Shown: positions 8,426 through 18,658 of the stretch, in pieces
Position numbering within the stretch: the stretch's first letter is position 1
Layout: each line of letters starts with the position of its first letter
Source of the DNA: Flavobacterium psychrophilum
GTDB taxonomy: Bacteria > Bacteroidota > Bacteroidia > Flavobacteriales > Flavobacteriaceae
Length of the DNA: 39,566 nucleotides
Assembly: GCA_945878515.1 (NCBI GenBank)
Contig: CAMCTL010000007.1
Span: 1 to 39,566 of the forward strand
Direction: 5' to 3'
Notes under the pieces: model-generated
Told to the model about the DNA's origin: nothing
The model's database searches: none
The model's input: only the letters and a program-made list of their open reading frames with translations
Position numbers and translations under genes: made by a program

Positions 8426-10102
8426 CTACCAATCAGCATTTTGTTTAAGATTGCTGTTTCTAAAAATTTCAGATTGAGGTATCGGATAAATATACATTCG
8501 TTTATCAAACGCTCTTTGCTCTAATAATTTTATTTCATAATTAAGGCTCAAATTAGTATTTCGTGTTATATTCATTGCATAAATATTTTTGGTTTCATCA
8601 CCAATTTTCCAACGTCGAATATCCCAAAAACGATGATCTTCAAATGCTAATTCTACTCTGCGTTCATTACGTAATTTTGTTTGAAAATCCGCTTGTGATA
8701 TAGTAGCAGGGAAAACTGGCATGCCCGCTCGCCTTCTAACAGCATTTACTGCTTGAAGCGCTGTGACTCCCAAGGTAGATGCATTCGTTGGACCATAAGA
8801 TTCATTCATAGCTTCGGCATAATTAAGTAAAATTTCACCATAACGGAATATAGTCCAATTGCGCTCACGTGTTGTTACTGGCCCTAGCTTCAGGTCAAAA
8901 TTAATGCTTTCTACAACATATTTTCTTAAGTAATAACCTGTTTTTGTTGCATTAGTAATGGGTAAACCATTTTTTCCTCCAAAAAATGATTCAATTGCTG
9001 TTCCTTTCCAAGGCGAACCATTAAATAAAACAGTTTGGGCAAGTCTTGAATCTCTACCATTGTATGGATTAAGCGGATTGTATCTTGACGCCGGATCAGT
9101 TATTGGCAATCCGGAAGCTTTCATCTCGTAGGCATCAACTAGATTTTGTGTAGGGCAGGTTCCCGTGTTGCCTCCTTGATAGCCAATAGGAAAGTTTCTG
9201 CTTTCAAATCCGTTGGAAACACCTTCCCGTCTTTCAAGTATTAATTCGTTTAATGGAGTAAGAGAAACGTTATTTACGACATTATTGTAAGATGGTACTA
9301 AACTATAAATGCCTAAATCAATTACTTGTTTTGCTGCTGCTGCTGCTTTTTGCCACAATGTTACATCTACAGGATTGCTGTTGTGTAACGGGCTTGCCGC
9401 ATAAAGAAGGATGCGAGATTTGAGTGCTAGAGCTGCTCCTTTGTTCGCCCTTCCTGTTTCGTTGACACCAGCAAAAGCTGTGTAATCACGAGGTAAAACA
9501 GCGGCAACTTCGTCACATTCTTTTACAATAAAATCTACTACTTCTTGAAAGGTAGCCTGTTTCACGGTGGCAGATTCTTCCGGTGTTAAAACGGTAGTTA
9601 TAAGAGGCACATTTTTATATCTTTTTACCAATTCAAAATAAAAATAGGCTCTTAAAAATCTAACTTCAAAGGGGTAATTGTTATATTGTTCAATTAAATT
9701 TTTGTATGTAGTAGTATATTGTAAATCCTCAAATTTTTGTCCTTCCGATTCTTTCAGGTACACATTGGCTGCACGAATGCCACTATACATCGTTCCCCAC
9801 ACATTATCTAATTCTTGAATTGGACTCCAAATCCCATTATTAAAATTTTGAATATTAGACACATCGTTTACATGTTCTGCATCATCTGAAGCTGCAGAAC
9901 GTATTGCGCCATCGATACTGTTGGAGTCAGTAGGTAAATAATTATAGATTCCAGATACGAAATTTTTGGAACGAGCAAAATCATTAAAAATATCTTCTTT
10001 TGTGTTTCCCGTTTCCTCGTTGTAGTCTAGATCTTGGCAATTGGTAAGTGTTAATACCACTATAATAGCTGCAACAATGTATATGTATTTTTGTAATTTC
10101 AT
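8426..10102 (-). CDS. SusD/RagB-family surface glycan-binding lipoprotein (second pair)
   Basis: The 558-residue protein has a lipoprotein signal ending LTLTNC (Cys22), followed by the acidic stretch QDLDYNEETGN, as in surface-exposed Bacteroidota lipoproteins. SusD hallmarks are the TPR-like N-terminal helices (FEVRFLRAYFYFELVKRYKNVPL), the GAALALKSRILLYAASPL segment, and the C-terminal RNERRVELAFEDHRFWDIRRWK. SusD proteins cap the SusC porin and hand it oligosaccharides. The gene starts 11 bp after the second susC, so they form a pair and are cotranscribed. Ligand specificity cannot be read from sequence. Confidence 0.95.
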   Translation of the reverse strand: MKLQKYIYIVAAIIVVLTLTNCQDLDYNEETGNTKEDIFNDFARSKNFVSGIYNYLPTDSNSIDGAIRSAASDDAEHVNDVSNIQNFNNGIWSPIQELDNVWGTMYSGIRAANVYLKESEGQKFEDLQYTTTYKNLIEQYNNYPFEVRFLRAYFYFELVKRYKNVPLITTVLTPEESATVKQATFQEVVDFIVKECDEVAAVLPRDYTAFAGVNETGRANKGAALALKSRILLYAASPLHNSNPVDVTLWQKAAAAAKQVIDLGIYSLVPSYNNVVNNVSLTPLNELILERREGVSNGFESRNFPIGYQGGNTGTCPTQNLVDAYEMKASGLPITDPASRYNPLNPYNGRDSRLAQTVLFNGSPWKGTAIESFFGGKNGLPITNATKTGYYLRKYVVESINFDLKLGPVTTRERNWTIFRYGEILLNYAEAMNESYGPTNASTLGVTALQAVNAVRRRAGMPVFPATISQADFQTKLRNERRVELAFEDHRFWDIRRWKIGDETKNIYAMNITRNTNLSLNYEIKLLEQRAFDKRMYIYPIPQSEIFRNSNLKQNADW

Positions 10103-10113
10103 GATATTAATTT

Positions 10114-13100
10114 TTAAAATTCAATATTAAAGCCTAAATGGTAAGAGGATAATGAAGGATAACTAACCCCTATTGCCTCTGGATCTACAATGTTAATATT
10201 ATCAATAGAAAACAAATTCATACCTCTCGCATATAATTTCAGTTTATCTACCTTTATTTTTTTTGCAAACAGCTCTGATACTTTATAGTAAACTTCACAT
10301 TGTCTCAATTTAAGATAGTTTCCAGATTGAAGCCAAATATCATTTGGTCTGTAATTGTTGTCATTTGTTAAGTTGGTTAATCTTGGTAATGATGCGGTGT
10401 TTGCCGTTTCTGGAGTCCATGCGCCAGCAGAAAATTCGCTAATATTTGTATTGTTAACCAAAGGCCAAAAGACACTTTTTGTGTTTAGATATAAAGTTTC
10501 GTTGCCAACGCCTTGAAATAACATGTCTAAACCTAGTCCATCCATTTCGAACCCCAAATTTATTGCATAATAGAACTCGGGTATTGATGAATGTCCGATG
10601 GCAATGTTATCAAGTCCATCAATTACGCCATCATTATTTTGGTCTTTATATTTTACATCTCCTGGATTAACTTCAGAGAATAACTGTTTTGGACTACTAG
10701 CTATTTCGGCTTCACTTTGAAAAAATCCAATGCCCTGAAGACCAAACCTTTGCCCTATTGACTGCCCTGTTTGGCGAAGGTAGTCATAGGCTTTGAGATC
10801 TTCGTTCATATTAATAATTTTATTTTTGGCATAAGTAAAATTACCACCAATAAAGAAATTCATTTTATCTACGTTATTTTTGTACATAAAAGAACCTTCA
10901 ATTCCTTTGTTGAGAACTTCTCCGCCATTATTAAACGGAGCGCTGACGCCAAGTAAGGAAGGTACTGTGCCAGATGTACTAACTAGAATATTTGTTCTTT
11001 TGTCCTGAAATGCATCAATATTTATTGTTAATTTATTGAATAGTTCGATGTTAGCTCCTAGGTTTATTTTTTCAGAAGATTCGTAAGTAAGTCCTGTTGC
11101 CGCTAATCTGCCTTCTCTAATTCCAGTGTTACTTATATTTCCTGTGCCATAAGAATAACTGCCGTTATTACTAAAAAATTGAGCGTCAAGATTGTTAAAT
11201 GTATTGCCGTCACTGTTTGTTGGTAAAATATCATTCCCACTTTTTCCCCAAGAACCGCGTAATTTAAAATAATTTAGAATCGTATTATTTTTCATAAAAT
11301 TTTCTCTACTCACAATCCAACCAGCTGATACAGCAGGGAAAAGACCAAAACGACTTTCTTTTGGAAATAGATTTGTTCCGCTATACGACGCAACTCCATC
11401 TATAAAATAGCGGTTTTTATAATTGTAACTTGCAGCCGTAACCAAATTACTTCGAAGAAAGGTGTTGTATTGACCATCCAATACTCTTTTGTCTTCTTGA
11501 TACAGAGCACTAGCATTTACCTTGTGTTGATTCCATTTACCTTCATAGTTTATTTTAGCAGATCCGGTTGCGTGTCTAATTTGATCACCAAAGACTTGGG
11601 AGTTAGTTAAATCGTTATCAGCTCCAAGAGGTATGCCATTTACAGTTATAATTTTTGTTGGATCAAGAGGATCTCTTGTAAAACTTACGCCACCATACAA
11701 ATAAGTTTTTGAATTTGTTTCAAAGAAAGAAGCATAGCTGTCATAAGCTGCGGCAACTTCTGCCGACAAGCCTTTTACCCAGCTACCTAGGTCTTGTACA
11801 ATTTTACCGTTGGCATATGATGCTCTATCATTTGGTTTGTAATTTCCTGTTGAAGAAGCACCAGCCACAGGGTTGGTAGCGTAAAAAGGAGAGCCACCCC
11901 AAACACCTGATTCGTATCGAACTGGAAATAATGCTGAGGGTATGCTATAAACCGTATTCACAATGTTTGATGCTCTTCTGTTAGGTTCATTCGTTCCGCC
12001 TATGTAACCTGATGCATCTACAATAAATTTTGTTGTATTGGTTAAATCGATATCTAAATTAGCTCTAAAATTTAACCTGTCATATTTCATGCTATTGTCA
12101 TAGCGATTGTCCAAATTAAAATTTTCTATTAGCCCTCTATCGTTTTGATAGTTTAGGGAGCAAAAATAGGTATTGCTTTTTCCTCCTCCCCGAAAACTAG
12201 TGTTAACATTATTAGTAAAACCAAAATCTCTAAAAGTTTCATCCCACCAATTGACATTGGGGTGTGAATATGGGTTTGCACCACTTTTATAATCTAATAA
12301 ATCTTGATCAGAGTAAAAAGGTGCAGTTCCATCTAAAGCACTGGCTTGGTTCACTGCTTTTGCATAACCATAAGAATCTAAGAATTTTGGTTTGCGAAAA
12401 GGCGTATTCCAGCCTTTATCGTATGACACTCTTATGTTAAACGAATCTTTTTTTCCTCTTTTAGTTGTTACAAGAATAACGCCGTTTGCCCCGCGAAGTC
12501 CATATTTAGAAACATCAGTTCCATCTTTTAACACTGAAACACTTTCTATATCTAGTAGTGCTAATGATGACAAATCTCTTTCAAATCCATCTACTAAAAC
12601 TAATATTCGGTTACTGTTTAACGATGCGATTCCTCGTAGGTACATTGTTGGATTTCTGTTCCAAGGCACGCCGCCATTTTGCAAAACCATGAGCCCTTTA
12701 AGTTTGCCGTATAAGCTTTCATTTGCATTTAATAAGGAGCTTTTTTCTAATTTATCGGAATAAACTAAATCTATAGCAGTACTAACTTCATCAATAGTTT
12801 TAAAGGTGCCAAAACCAGTATTTACTGACTTATCAATATTGTTTAATTCAACACTTACCTTGTTTGATTTTACAGTTATTATTTTTTCAATATCGTTAAA
12901 ATTCAATTGCAGAAGCCCTGCTGGTTTCATATCCAAAGTTACATTACCTTCGGAATCTGTAATTGCTGCTGTTTGAATATCATTAACGGACCGTACTGAT
13001 ACTCCTGCGATAGGTTTTTTATATTGATCAACCACATGAACTGTTACATTCCCATTTTGTGCGTTAACACTGTCAGGTAACAATAAAAAGATTGTAAATA

Positions 13101-13224
13101 AAATAGTCGCGACAGAAGATAATCTTTTTAAACTACTTAATTCAAAAAAACTACAAGCCTTAAGGTAGGATAAATGACTGTACATAAAGGTAGTTTGTAT
13201 AATTATGGTTAACTTTTTTTTCAT
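10114..13224 (-). CDS. SusC/RagA-family TonB-linked outer-membrane transporter (second pair), divergent N-terminus
   Basis: The 1036-residue protein has a carboxypeptidase-regulatory-like domain (about 58-130, GNVTVHVVDQYKKPIAGVSV). A plug follows (about 140-255, with MYLRGIASLNSNRILVLVDG and YGLRGANGVILVTTKRG), then a beta-barrel ending YHLGFNIEF with a terminal aromatic residue. It imports oligosaccharides through the outer membrane using TonB energy together with the SusD encoded 11 bp downstream. Two things are odd. The signal peptide (RLSSVATILFTIFLLLPDSVNAQ, cleavage near residue 55) sits behind about 33 extra residues, and no Met lies between residue 14 and the signal. The TonB box before the plug is also weak: NTGFGT in place of a DEVVVVGYG-like motif. 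The first SusC has both features in standard form. Confidence 0.93.
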   Translation of the reverse strand: MKKKLTIIIQTTFMYSHLSYLKACSFFELSSLKRLSSVATILFTIFLLLPDSVNAQNGNVTVHVVDQYKKPIAGVSVRSVNDIQTAAITDSEGNVTLDMKPAGLLQLNFNDIEKIITVKSNKVSVELNNIDKSVNTGFGTFKTIDEVSTAIDLVYSDKLEKSSLLNANESLYGKLKGLMVLQNGGVPWNRNPTMYLRGIASLNSNRILVLVDGFERDLSSLALLDIESVSVLKDGTDVSKYGLRGANGVILVTTKRGKKDSFNIRVSYDKGWNTPFRKPKFLDSYGYAKAVNQASALDGTAPFYSDQDLLDYKSGANPYSHPNVNWWDETFRDFGFTNNVNTSFRGGGKSNTYFCSLNYQNDRGLIENFNLDNRYDNSMKYDRLNFRANLDIDLTNTTKFIVDASGYIGGTNEPNRRASNIVNTVYSIPSALFPVRYESGVWGGSPFYATNPVAGASSTGNYKPNDRASYANGKIVQDLGSWVKGLSAEVAAAYDSYASFFETNSKTYLYGGVSFTRDPLDPTKIITVNGIPLGADNDLTNSQVFGDQIRHATGSAKINYEGKWNQHKVNASALYQEDKRVLDGQYNTFLRSNLVTAASYNYKNRYFIDGVASYSGTNLFPKESRFGLFPAVSAGWIVSRENFMKNNTILNYFKLRGSWGKSGNDILPTNSDGNTFNNLDAQFFSNNGSYSYGTGNISNTGIREGRLAATGLTYESSEKINLGANIELFNKLTINIDAFQDKRTNILVSTSGTVPSLLGVSAPFNNGGEVLNKGIEGSFMYKNNVDKMNFFIGGNFTYAKNKIINMNEDLKAYDYLRQTGQSIGQRFGLQGIGFFQSEAEIASSPKQLFSEVNPGDVKYKDQNNDGVIDGLDNIAIGHSSIPEFYYAINLGFEMDGLGLDMLFQGVGNETLYLNTKSVFWPLVNNTNISEFSAGAWTPETANTASLPRLTNLTNDNNYRPNDIWLQSGNYLKLRQCEVYYKVSELFAKKIKVDKLKLYARGMNLFSIDNINIVDPEAIGVSYPSLSSYHLGFNIEF

Positions 13225-13255
13225 TTGATTTGTTTGTTAAATTCAGAAGTTTCAA

Positions 13256-15088
13256 TTACCATCCAGGGTTTTGTATTAAACCGTAGCCTTTATTAACCTC
13301 TGTTGCAGGAAAAGCACTCAAATACCATTTCCGAGAAAATTGTGTAGTCCAATTTCTAATAGGTAACTGTACCACCTGGTAAGTAAATATTGTTTTATCT
13401 GCATTTGTGGCTTTTGTAATTTCACCATGTAATCTTTGTTTAAAAACGTCATCCAATAGGTGGCGAGTAATATCATACCAGCGTATTTCTTCGTAACCAA
13501 ATTCAAGAGCCCTTTCGGTCAAGATTGCCTCTCTAAATTGTTTTTGACTTAAATTTGTTGGCAAATCGCCAAGACCGACTCTATTTCTAACAACATTAAC
13601 TGCAGCAAAGGCTTCAGCTGTTGGACCTTCATTGAATTCGTTCAAGGCTTCTGCATAGGTTAAATATATTTCTGCTAAACGCAAATAAGGCCAGTGCACT
13701 GGTATACCTCGTGTGTTTGATGCAAAATTTCGGTCTGTATCTAATAAGAATTTTCTAACTTTAAATCCCGATCTTGTTAGTGGAGCTCCAAATAAAGTTT
13801 CTCGCCCGTTAGTCTTTGGGGTAGCACCAGAAGCGTCTTCATACATTTCTGAAGTTCTGCCTTGATACTGATCGCCGTTTACTAGTACCGTCTCGTATAG
13901 ACGTGGGTCTCTATTTGCATAGGGTAATCTAGGATTAAAACCAGAGTTAGGGTCAGTAATTTTTAAGCCATTGGCCATTGGAAACATGTCAACATATTCT
14001 TTAGTTGGACAGGCTATGCCATATTCAGAAGCAGCTGCATTCCAAATATAAGCTCCATTCCAAAAATCTAGTCCCGCAAATCTTACTCTAGTGCTAATCA
14101 AAACTTCGCCATTTGCTCTTTTGTAATAGGCATCTTGAAAATCTTTTCGTGGGTTGTTGGTGTTTACTAGTCTATATCCATTCGCTTCGGCAGCATCTAG
14201 CAGTTCTTTAGATGTGTCAGCTGCACGTTTCCATAAATTGGGATCATAGCCGCCGTGCCAGGTGAGCTTGGCTGTCGAGGCAGTTCCAGGCAAATATGCT
14301 TCCCCTTTGTTAAATAACGGACTAGCACCGAAAAGTAAAATTCTTGCTTTTAAACCCATTGCAGCAGCTTTAGTAAAGCGTCCATCATCAATTGCTGTTG
14401 TTAACCAAGGTAAGTCTGCTTGCGCTGAATCAATAAGAGCAACTATTTTGTTCAGTGTTTCTAGCGAGGTTGATCTTGGAATATTAGGGATTTCTGTTAC
14501 GCTATAGGTTTTGTCTACCCAAGGCAAACCTCCATAATGACGATACATATCGCAATAATGTAGCGCAATGATCATTTTGGCCTCTGCTTTCATTTTTTTG
14601 ATTTTTGCTTTCATTTCTTCAATCTTTTCTGGAGTAGCATTCTCTGCTGGAATGCGATCGGCATTTTCTATGATATTGTAACATGCGCGGATGGCTGCCC
14701 AATTTCCTCTACCGCTATAAGAGTATTTTGTTTCAAAGGGTTTATTTGATTCAACTGTGGAATTATAGCCCATATTGTAATAGAACTTATTAACAGTGCC
14801 CCAAGTTAAAGAATAGGTTTGATTTATATCTGTCAACGACTCAAGGACATCTATTGCCATTTTAAATCCTTTGTTTGTTTGTGCTGTTGGCAGTCCATAA
14901 GGTAAAGAGGAATAGGCCGATGTTAAGTAACGATTTGCAAGTACAAAAGAACTAAAGATTTGGTCTTTGCTTATGTCACCACCACTAGGATCTTTATCCA
15001 GAAACTCATTACCTAATTCTAGTTTGTCACAGCTAATTATTAGCATCACAAATACTACAATTGTTGAAAATATTAATTTTGTCTTCAT
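13256..15088 (-). CDS. SusD/RagB-family surface glycan-binding lipoprotein (first pair)
   Basis: The 610-residue protein has a lipoprotein signal ending MLIISC (Cys20), followed by DKLELGNEFLDKDPSGGD. SusD features include YRHYGGLPWVDKTY, MGLKARILLFGASPLFN, YLRLAEIYLTYAEALNE and LTERALEFGYEEIRWYDITRH near the C-terminus. It should sit on the cell surface and cap the SusC encoded 27 bp upstream. It shares the fold but little obvious sequence with the second SusD, so the two pairs probably bind different oligosaccharides or different parts of one glycan. The second susC starts 31 bp downstream, so all four genes look cotranscribed. Confidence 0.95.
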   Translation of the reverse strand: MKTKLIFSTIVVFVMLIISCDKLELGNEFLDKDPSGGDISKDQIFSSFVLANRYLTSAYSSLPYGLPTAQTNKGFKMAIDVLESLTDINQTYSLTWGTVNKFYYNMGYNSTVESNKPFETKYSYSGRGNWAAIRACYNIIENADRIPAENATPEKIEEMKAKIKKMKAEAKMIIALHYCDMYRHYGGLPWVDKTYSVTEIPNIPRSTSLETLNKIVALIDSAQADLPWLTTAIDDGRFTKAAAMGLKARILLFGASPLFNKGEAYLPGTASTAKLTWHGGYDPNLWKRAADTSKELLDAAEANGYRLVNTNNPRKDFQDAYYKRANGEVLISTRVRFAGLDFWNGAYIWNAAASEYGIACPTKEYVDMFPMANGLKITDPNSGFNPRLPYANRDPRLYETVLVNGDQYQGRTSEMYEDASGATPKTNGRETLFGAPLTRSGFKVRKFLLDTDRNFASNTRGIPVHWPYLRLAEIYLTYAEALNEFNEGPTAEAFAAVNVVRNRVGLGDLPTNLSQKQFREAILTERALEFGYEEIRWYDITRHLLDDVFKQRLHGEITKATNADKTIFTYQVVQLPIRNWTTQFSRKWYLSAFPATEVNKGYGLIQNPGW

Positions 15089-15115
15089 TATTTTATTTTT
15101 TAGTGTGATTATTTT

Positions 15116-18100
15116 TTATAGGAAATTTAACTTAACCCCAAGATTATACAATTTCGTTAGTGGATATTGTGGGGTTGAATTAGTTCTTGATTCAGGGTCG
15201 ATAATTTTCAATTTTGAAAAAGTGAGCAAGTTATTAGCATTGAAAAACAAACGAAATGTTGAAATACCCATTTTTTTGAAAAACATTCCTTTAAAATTAT
15301 AGCCCGTTTCAAGAGTTTTCAAACGAATGTAAGAAGCATCACGTATCCAAAAGTCAGATGGTTGAGAGTTATTGGTGTTCCCAAGAAATGATAGTCTAGG
15401 CAGTGTTGCTGTATCGGCAGTTTCTGGAGTCCAAGCGTTATCAGGAAATGTTTGCAATAAACCTCGTGTTCCTCCAGCAAATGGCGTTTTAAATGTTTCA
15501 TCAAGCAAACGTGATGTGTTAGTGGCTCCAGCCCAATTCATATTAAAATCAAAGTTTTTTACATTAAAACTTAAATTAATACCAAAATTAAACATTGGAT
15601 AGTCAGGAAATCCGATAGCCGTTTCGTCCTCAGCATCAATAAAGCCGTCTTTGTTTAAATCTTTATATATTAAATCGCCAGGCTTCAAACTTTCTAAAAA
15701 GTCAGGCACTAAGATCAGGGTATTATTTGCTCGGTTTAGCGCAACAAAATCTAGGTCAGCCTGCGTAAAAAACCGATCGTACTTGTAACCAAATGGCTGA
15801 CCAACCGATTGTCCTGTTCTGAATTGATACGGTTGATTTCGTGGTACTTCTTCTTGGAAGATAATCCTATTTCTGGCATAGCTGATATTGACGTTTAACA
15901 AAAATCCAAAATCTTTATTTTTTTGCTCTTTCCAATTGAGTTCAATTTCATATCCTTTATTTTCAACAATTCCTATGTTTACGGCTTGTGAAATGAAATT
16001 AGTACCCATATAGTCTGGAAATATACCACGATTAGTAACTAGTATATCGGTTCTGTTTTCCTTGAACAATTCTAATACCATTCCAAATCTATCACTAAAT
16101 AATTTTAACTCAAGTCCTAGATTTTGTTTGGCTGCTTTTTCCCAAGTTACACCGGGGTTTCCGATTGGATTTTCTATCGAGCCAGGATCATTTGTTGTCA
16201 AAGCTGTACCAAAATTATATCCCGCACCAGAATTTAAAGGATCAAAGCTATCTGGTAAATAAAGAAAACGTCGTCCGCCAATTTTATCATTTCCTACAAT
16301 TCCATAAGAGTATCTTACTTTTAAGAAACTAATAACAGGTAGCGCTTTCATGAAAGATTCTTTTGAAACAACCCAACCTGCAGATACAGCAGGAAAAAAA
16401 CCGAATCGTTGTGATTTTGCAAAATTCTCGGAACCATTATACCCAATGTTGACGTCAGCAGAGTATTTATTGTTGTAATCATAAGTGGCACGAGCCGCAA
16501 TTCCTACTAATCCACTTGGAATCTCTGGAAACTGTGACGGAAAATAAACTTTTTGTTGATTGTACAACAGCAAGCCACCAAAATTATGCAAACCAACTTT
16601 GCGATTGTAATTTAAACGACTTTCAAAATACCAGTTTCTTCCTTGCCCTTGTGATTCTGCGTAACCAAGATCTGCTTTGGAACCAGAGGGTTGAAATACA
16701 ATTGTATTAGGGTCTTCACCTGGTAGAAGTGACCTCCCAGCAATATCGCTTAAATAGATTGGTGCATATCTGATTACCGATGAACTTCTAGATTTGGTGT
16801 GAGAGTAAAATGTATTATTTGATAATTTGAATCCAAAATTTAAACCTTTTACAAAATTTAATTGCTGAGTCAAATCTAAATCGAAATTCAGTCTGTTTTC
16901 AAGGATGTTATTATAGCCACGTCCGTAAAATGGGTCTAGTCCTTCGTTTTTAGGATCTCTAACGTAGAATGAATCATTAACGATATATTTGCCATCCACT
17001 ATCCCCGGACTACCAAAAGGCGCTGCCCAATAGATCAATCTAAACAATTGATCCATGCCGTCTTTGGTTACTGGCTCATTTCGCACGCCAATTTGGGATC
17101 CAATTGTAACGCCTAACTTAGTAGTTTTTGTAACTTCTATATCAAGGTTTGTTCTAAAGTTATACCTATTAAACGCAAAATTATAATCGTAAGCGGATTC
17201 AAAAGTTTTAAATAAACCGTCCTGCGTAAGAACTCCAAGGGAAGCAAAATACTTTACTTTATCATTACCACCAGAAATATTGACATTGGCTCTTGATTGA
17301 TTTGCTAAGGGCTTTAAAATATAAGCCAACCAATCGGTATTTGGGAAAATGATAGGATCAGAATTTGTTCGAAACGCGTCAAGTGCTCTTGTTGTAAATC
17401 GTAAATCATTTTCAGGAACTCCATCATTTCTTTGCGATTGATTGTATGCTAGCGCATAGGTGTAACTATCAGCAAAGTCTAGCAGCTGTGTTGCTTGTTG
17501 TAGTCCTTGCGAATAGCTTGCTGTTATCGACGCTTTACCTAATTTCCCACGTTTGGTGGTCACAATTATAACTCCATTTGCACCTCGTACTCCATAAACT
17601 GCTGTTGCTGATGCATCTTTCAGTAACGAAAAGGTTTCGATTTCGTCTGGATCCAAACTTGTAAAAGGACGTTCTACTCCATCAACTATAACCAGTGGTT
17701 GCGATCTGTCTTCTGAAAGGGATGCGATTCCACGAATAAAAATTCTAGGATCGTCAGCTCCTGGTCTTCCAGAAGCCTGAACAGTAGAAATTCCCGTTAC
17801 TTGACCAGCTAATGTGTTGGCAATATTAGCACTAGGCGAACGACTTAATTGTTCGGAGGTTATTGTTCCGATTGCCCCTGTTTGAGTAATTTTCTTTTGT
17901 TTTCCGTAAGCCACAACAACAACAGCGTCCATTTCGGTAGACGATGAAACCATTTTGACGTTAATTTCGCTTTGACCATTTACAGGAATGTTCTTTGTTT
18001 CAAAACCAACGAAGCTAAACTCAAGTGTGCTTTTTGAAGAGGCCTTAATTTTGTACTTACCATCAATGTCAGTACTTGTACCTTTTTTTGTGGATTTTTC

Positions 18101-18247
18101 AATAATATTTACACCTGGAATAGGAAATCCTTGATTGTCAATTACTTTTCCTGTTATTTGTAAAGATTGCCCGTATGAGCTTTGACTCACTCCTAATCCA
18201 ATCATTAAGCTAATAAATAAATAAATTTTTGCTTTTTTTATTCTCAT
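15116..18247 (-). CDS. SusC/RagA-family TonB-linked outer-membrane transporter (first pair)
   Basis: The 1043-residue protein has a signal peptide (cleavage near SSYG-QS, residue 26) and a carboxypeptidase-regulatory-like domain (about 30-100, GKVIDNQGFPIPGVNI). A TonB box at 107-115 (DAVVVVAYG) precedes the plug (about 116-235, IFIRGIASLSEDRSQPLVIV, LLKDASATAVYGVRGANG). The beta-barrel ends LYNLGVKLNFL. It is the first gene of the - strand operon and imports oligosaccharides with the SusD encoded 27 bp downstream. A 710-base gap separates it from the regulator gene, and a candidate promoter and operator lie about 200 bases upstream. Confidence 0.96.
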   Translation of the reverse strand: MRIKKAKIYLFISLMIGLGVSQSSYGQSLQITGKVIDNQGFPIPGVNIIEKSTKKGTSTDIDGKYKIKASSKSTLEFSFVGFETKNIPVNGQSEINVKMVSSSTEMDAVVVVAYGKQKKITQTGAIGTITSEQLSRSPSANIANTLAGQVTGISTVQASGRPGADDPRIFIRGIASLSEDRSQPLVIVDGVERPFTSLDPDEIETFSLLKDASATAVYGVRGANGVIIVTTKRGKLGKASITASYSQGLQQATQLLDFADSYTYALAYNQSQRNDGVPENDLRFTTRALDAFRTNSDPIIFPNTDWLAYILKPLANQSRANVNISGGNDKVKYFASLGVLTQDGLFKTFESAYDYNFAFNRYNFRTNLDIEVTKTTKLGVTIGSQIGVRNEPVTKDGMDQLFRLIYWAAPFGSPGIVDGKYIVNDSFYVRDPKNEGLDPFYGRGYNNILENRLNFDLDLTQQLNFVKGLNFGFKLSNNTFYSHTKSRSSSVIRYAPIYLSDIAGRSLLPGEDPNTIVFQPSGSKADLGYAESQGQGRNWYFESRLNYNRKVGLHNFGGLLLYNQQKVYFPSQFPEIPSGLVGIAARATYDYNNKYSADVNIGYNGSENFAKSQRFGFFPAVSAGWVVSKESFMKALPVISFLKVRYSYGIVGNDKIGGRRFLYLPDSFDPLNSGAGYNFGTALTTNDPGSIENPIGNPGVTWEKAAKQNLGLELKLFSDRFGMVLELFKENRTDILVTNRGIFPDYMGTNFISQAVNIGIVENKGYEIELNWKEQKNKDFGFLLNVNISYARNRIIFQEEVPRNQPYQFRTGQSVGQPFGYKYDRFFTQADLDFVALNRANNTLILVPDFLESLKPGDLIYKDLNKDGFIDAEDETAIGFPDYPMFNFGINLSFNVKNFDFNMNWAGATNTSRLLDETFKTPFAGGTRGLLQTFPDNAWTPETADTATLPRLSFLGNTNNSQPSDFWIRDASYIRLKTLETGYNFKGMFFKKMGISTFRLFFNANNLLTFSKLKIIDPESRTNSTPQYPLTKLYNLGVKLNFL

Positions 18248-18445
18248 TGTTTTAAATTTTCGTGTAGTTAATTACTTGGTTATTTTTTTAATAATTTAGA
18301 TAGTCGTTTTAAATATTTGTCTTACTTAATTTTATCTTTTTTAGCATAAAAGATATTTATTGGTTTTGGTTAGGAGAGATTATATGCTTTTATGACAAAA
18401 CGCAAATCATCTTGTTAAGGTTAATTTTTCTTTTAAATGTTAACA

Positions 18446-18453
18446 CAAAATTA
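18446..18453 (-). promoter_or_regulatory. Candidate -7 box of the susC operon (TAnnTTTG type)
   Basis: On the - strand this reads TAATTTTG, matching the Bacteroidota -7 consensus TAnnTTTG. It is the only exact match I found between it and the susC start, and it would give a leader of about 190 nt. There is no TTTG -33 box at the usual spacing. An operator-like motif lies there instead, as expected for an activator-dependent promoter. The assignment is by motif only. Confidence 0.35.
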
Positions 18454-18463
18454 AGAAGGAATA

Positions 18464-18474
18464 ACGTTTTCGTA
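18464..18474 (-). promoter_or_regulatory. Candidate HTCS operator upstream of susC
   Basis: The - strand reads TACGAAAACGT, about 10 bases upstream of the candidate -7 box. A near-identical TACGAGAACGT (10 of 11) lies in sense orientation before the sulfatase operon at 23342-23352. Both are followed by ATT and then by TTAATT...GTGT at almost the same distance. Binding by the HTCS is inference. Confidence 0.35.
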
Positions 18475-18658
18475 TTACTACATATAATTCAAATAAAAGG
18501 TTAAATAGCTCATTTACCAAAAAAAACCATGCAAAGTGTGGTGATGATGTTTTCAAGACTAAAAAAGTTTTCTCGAAATCTATTGAATCAACCGCAATAC
18601 TGTTTTTATTTGAAAGTTTGTTCAACCCAAATTACACAAGAGAACTAATATCCATTTT

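Noticed and set aside
18440..18625. 61-residue frame on the - strand upstream of susC
   Set aside because: It is AT-rich, Leu/Phe-heavy, has no homologue I recognise, and overlaps the candidate promoter and operator.
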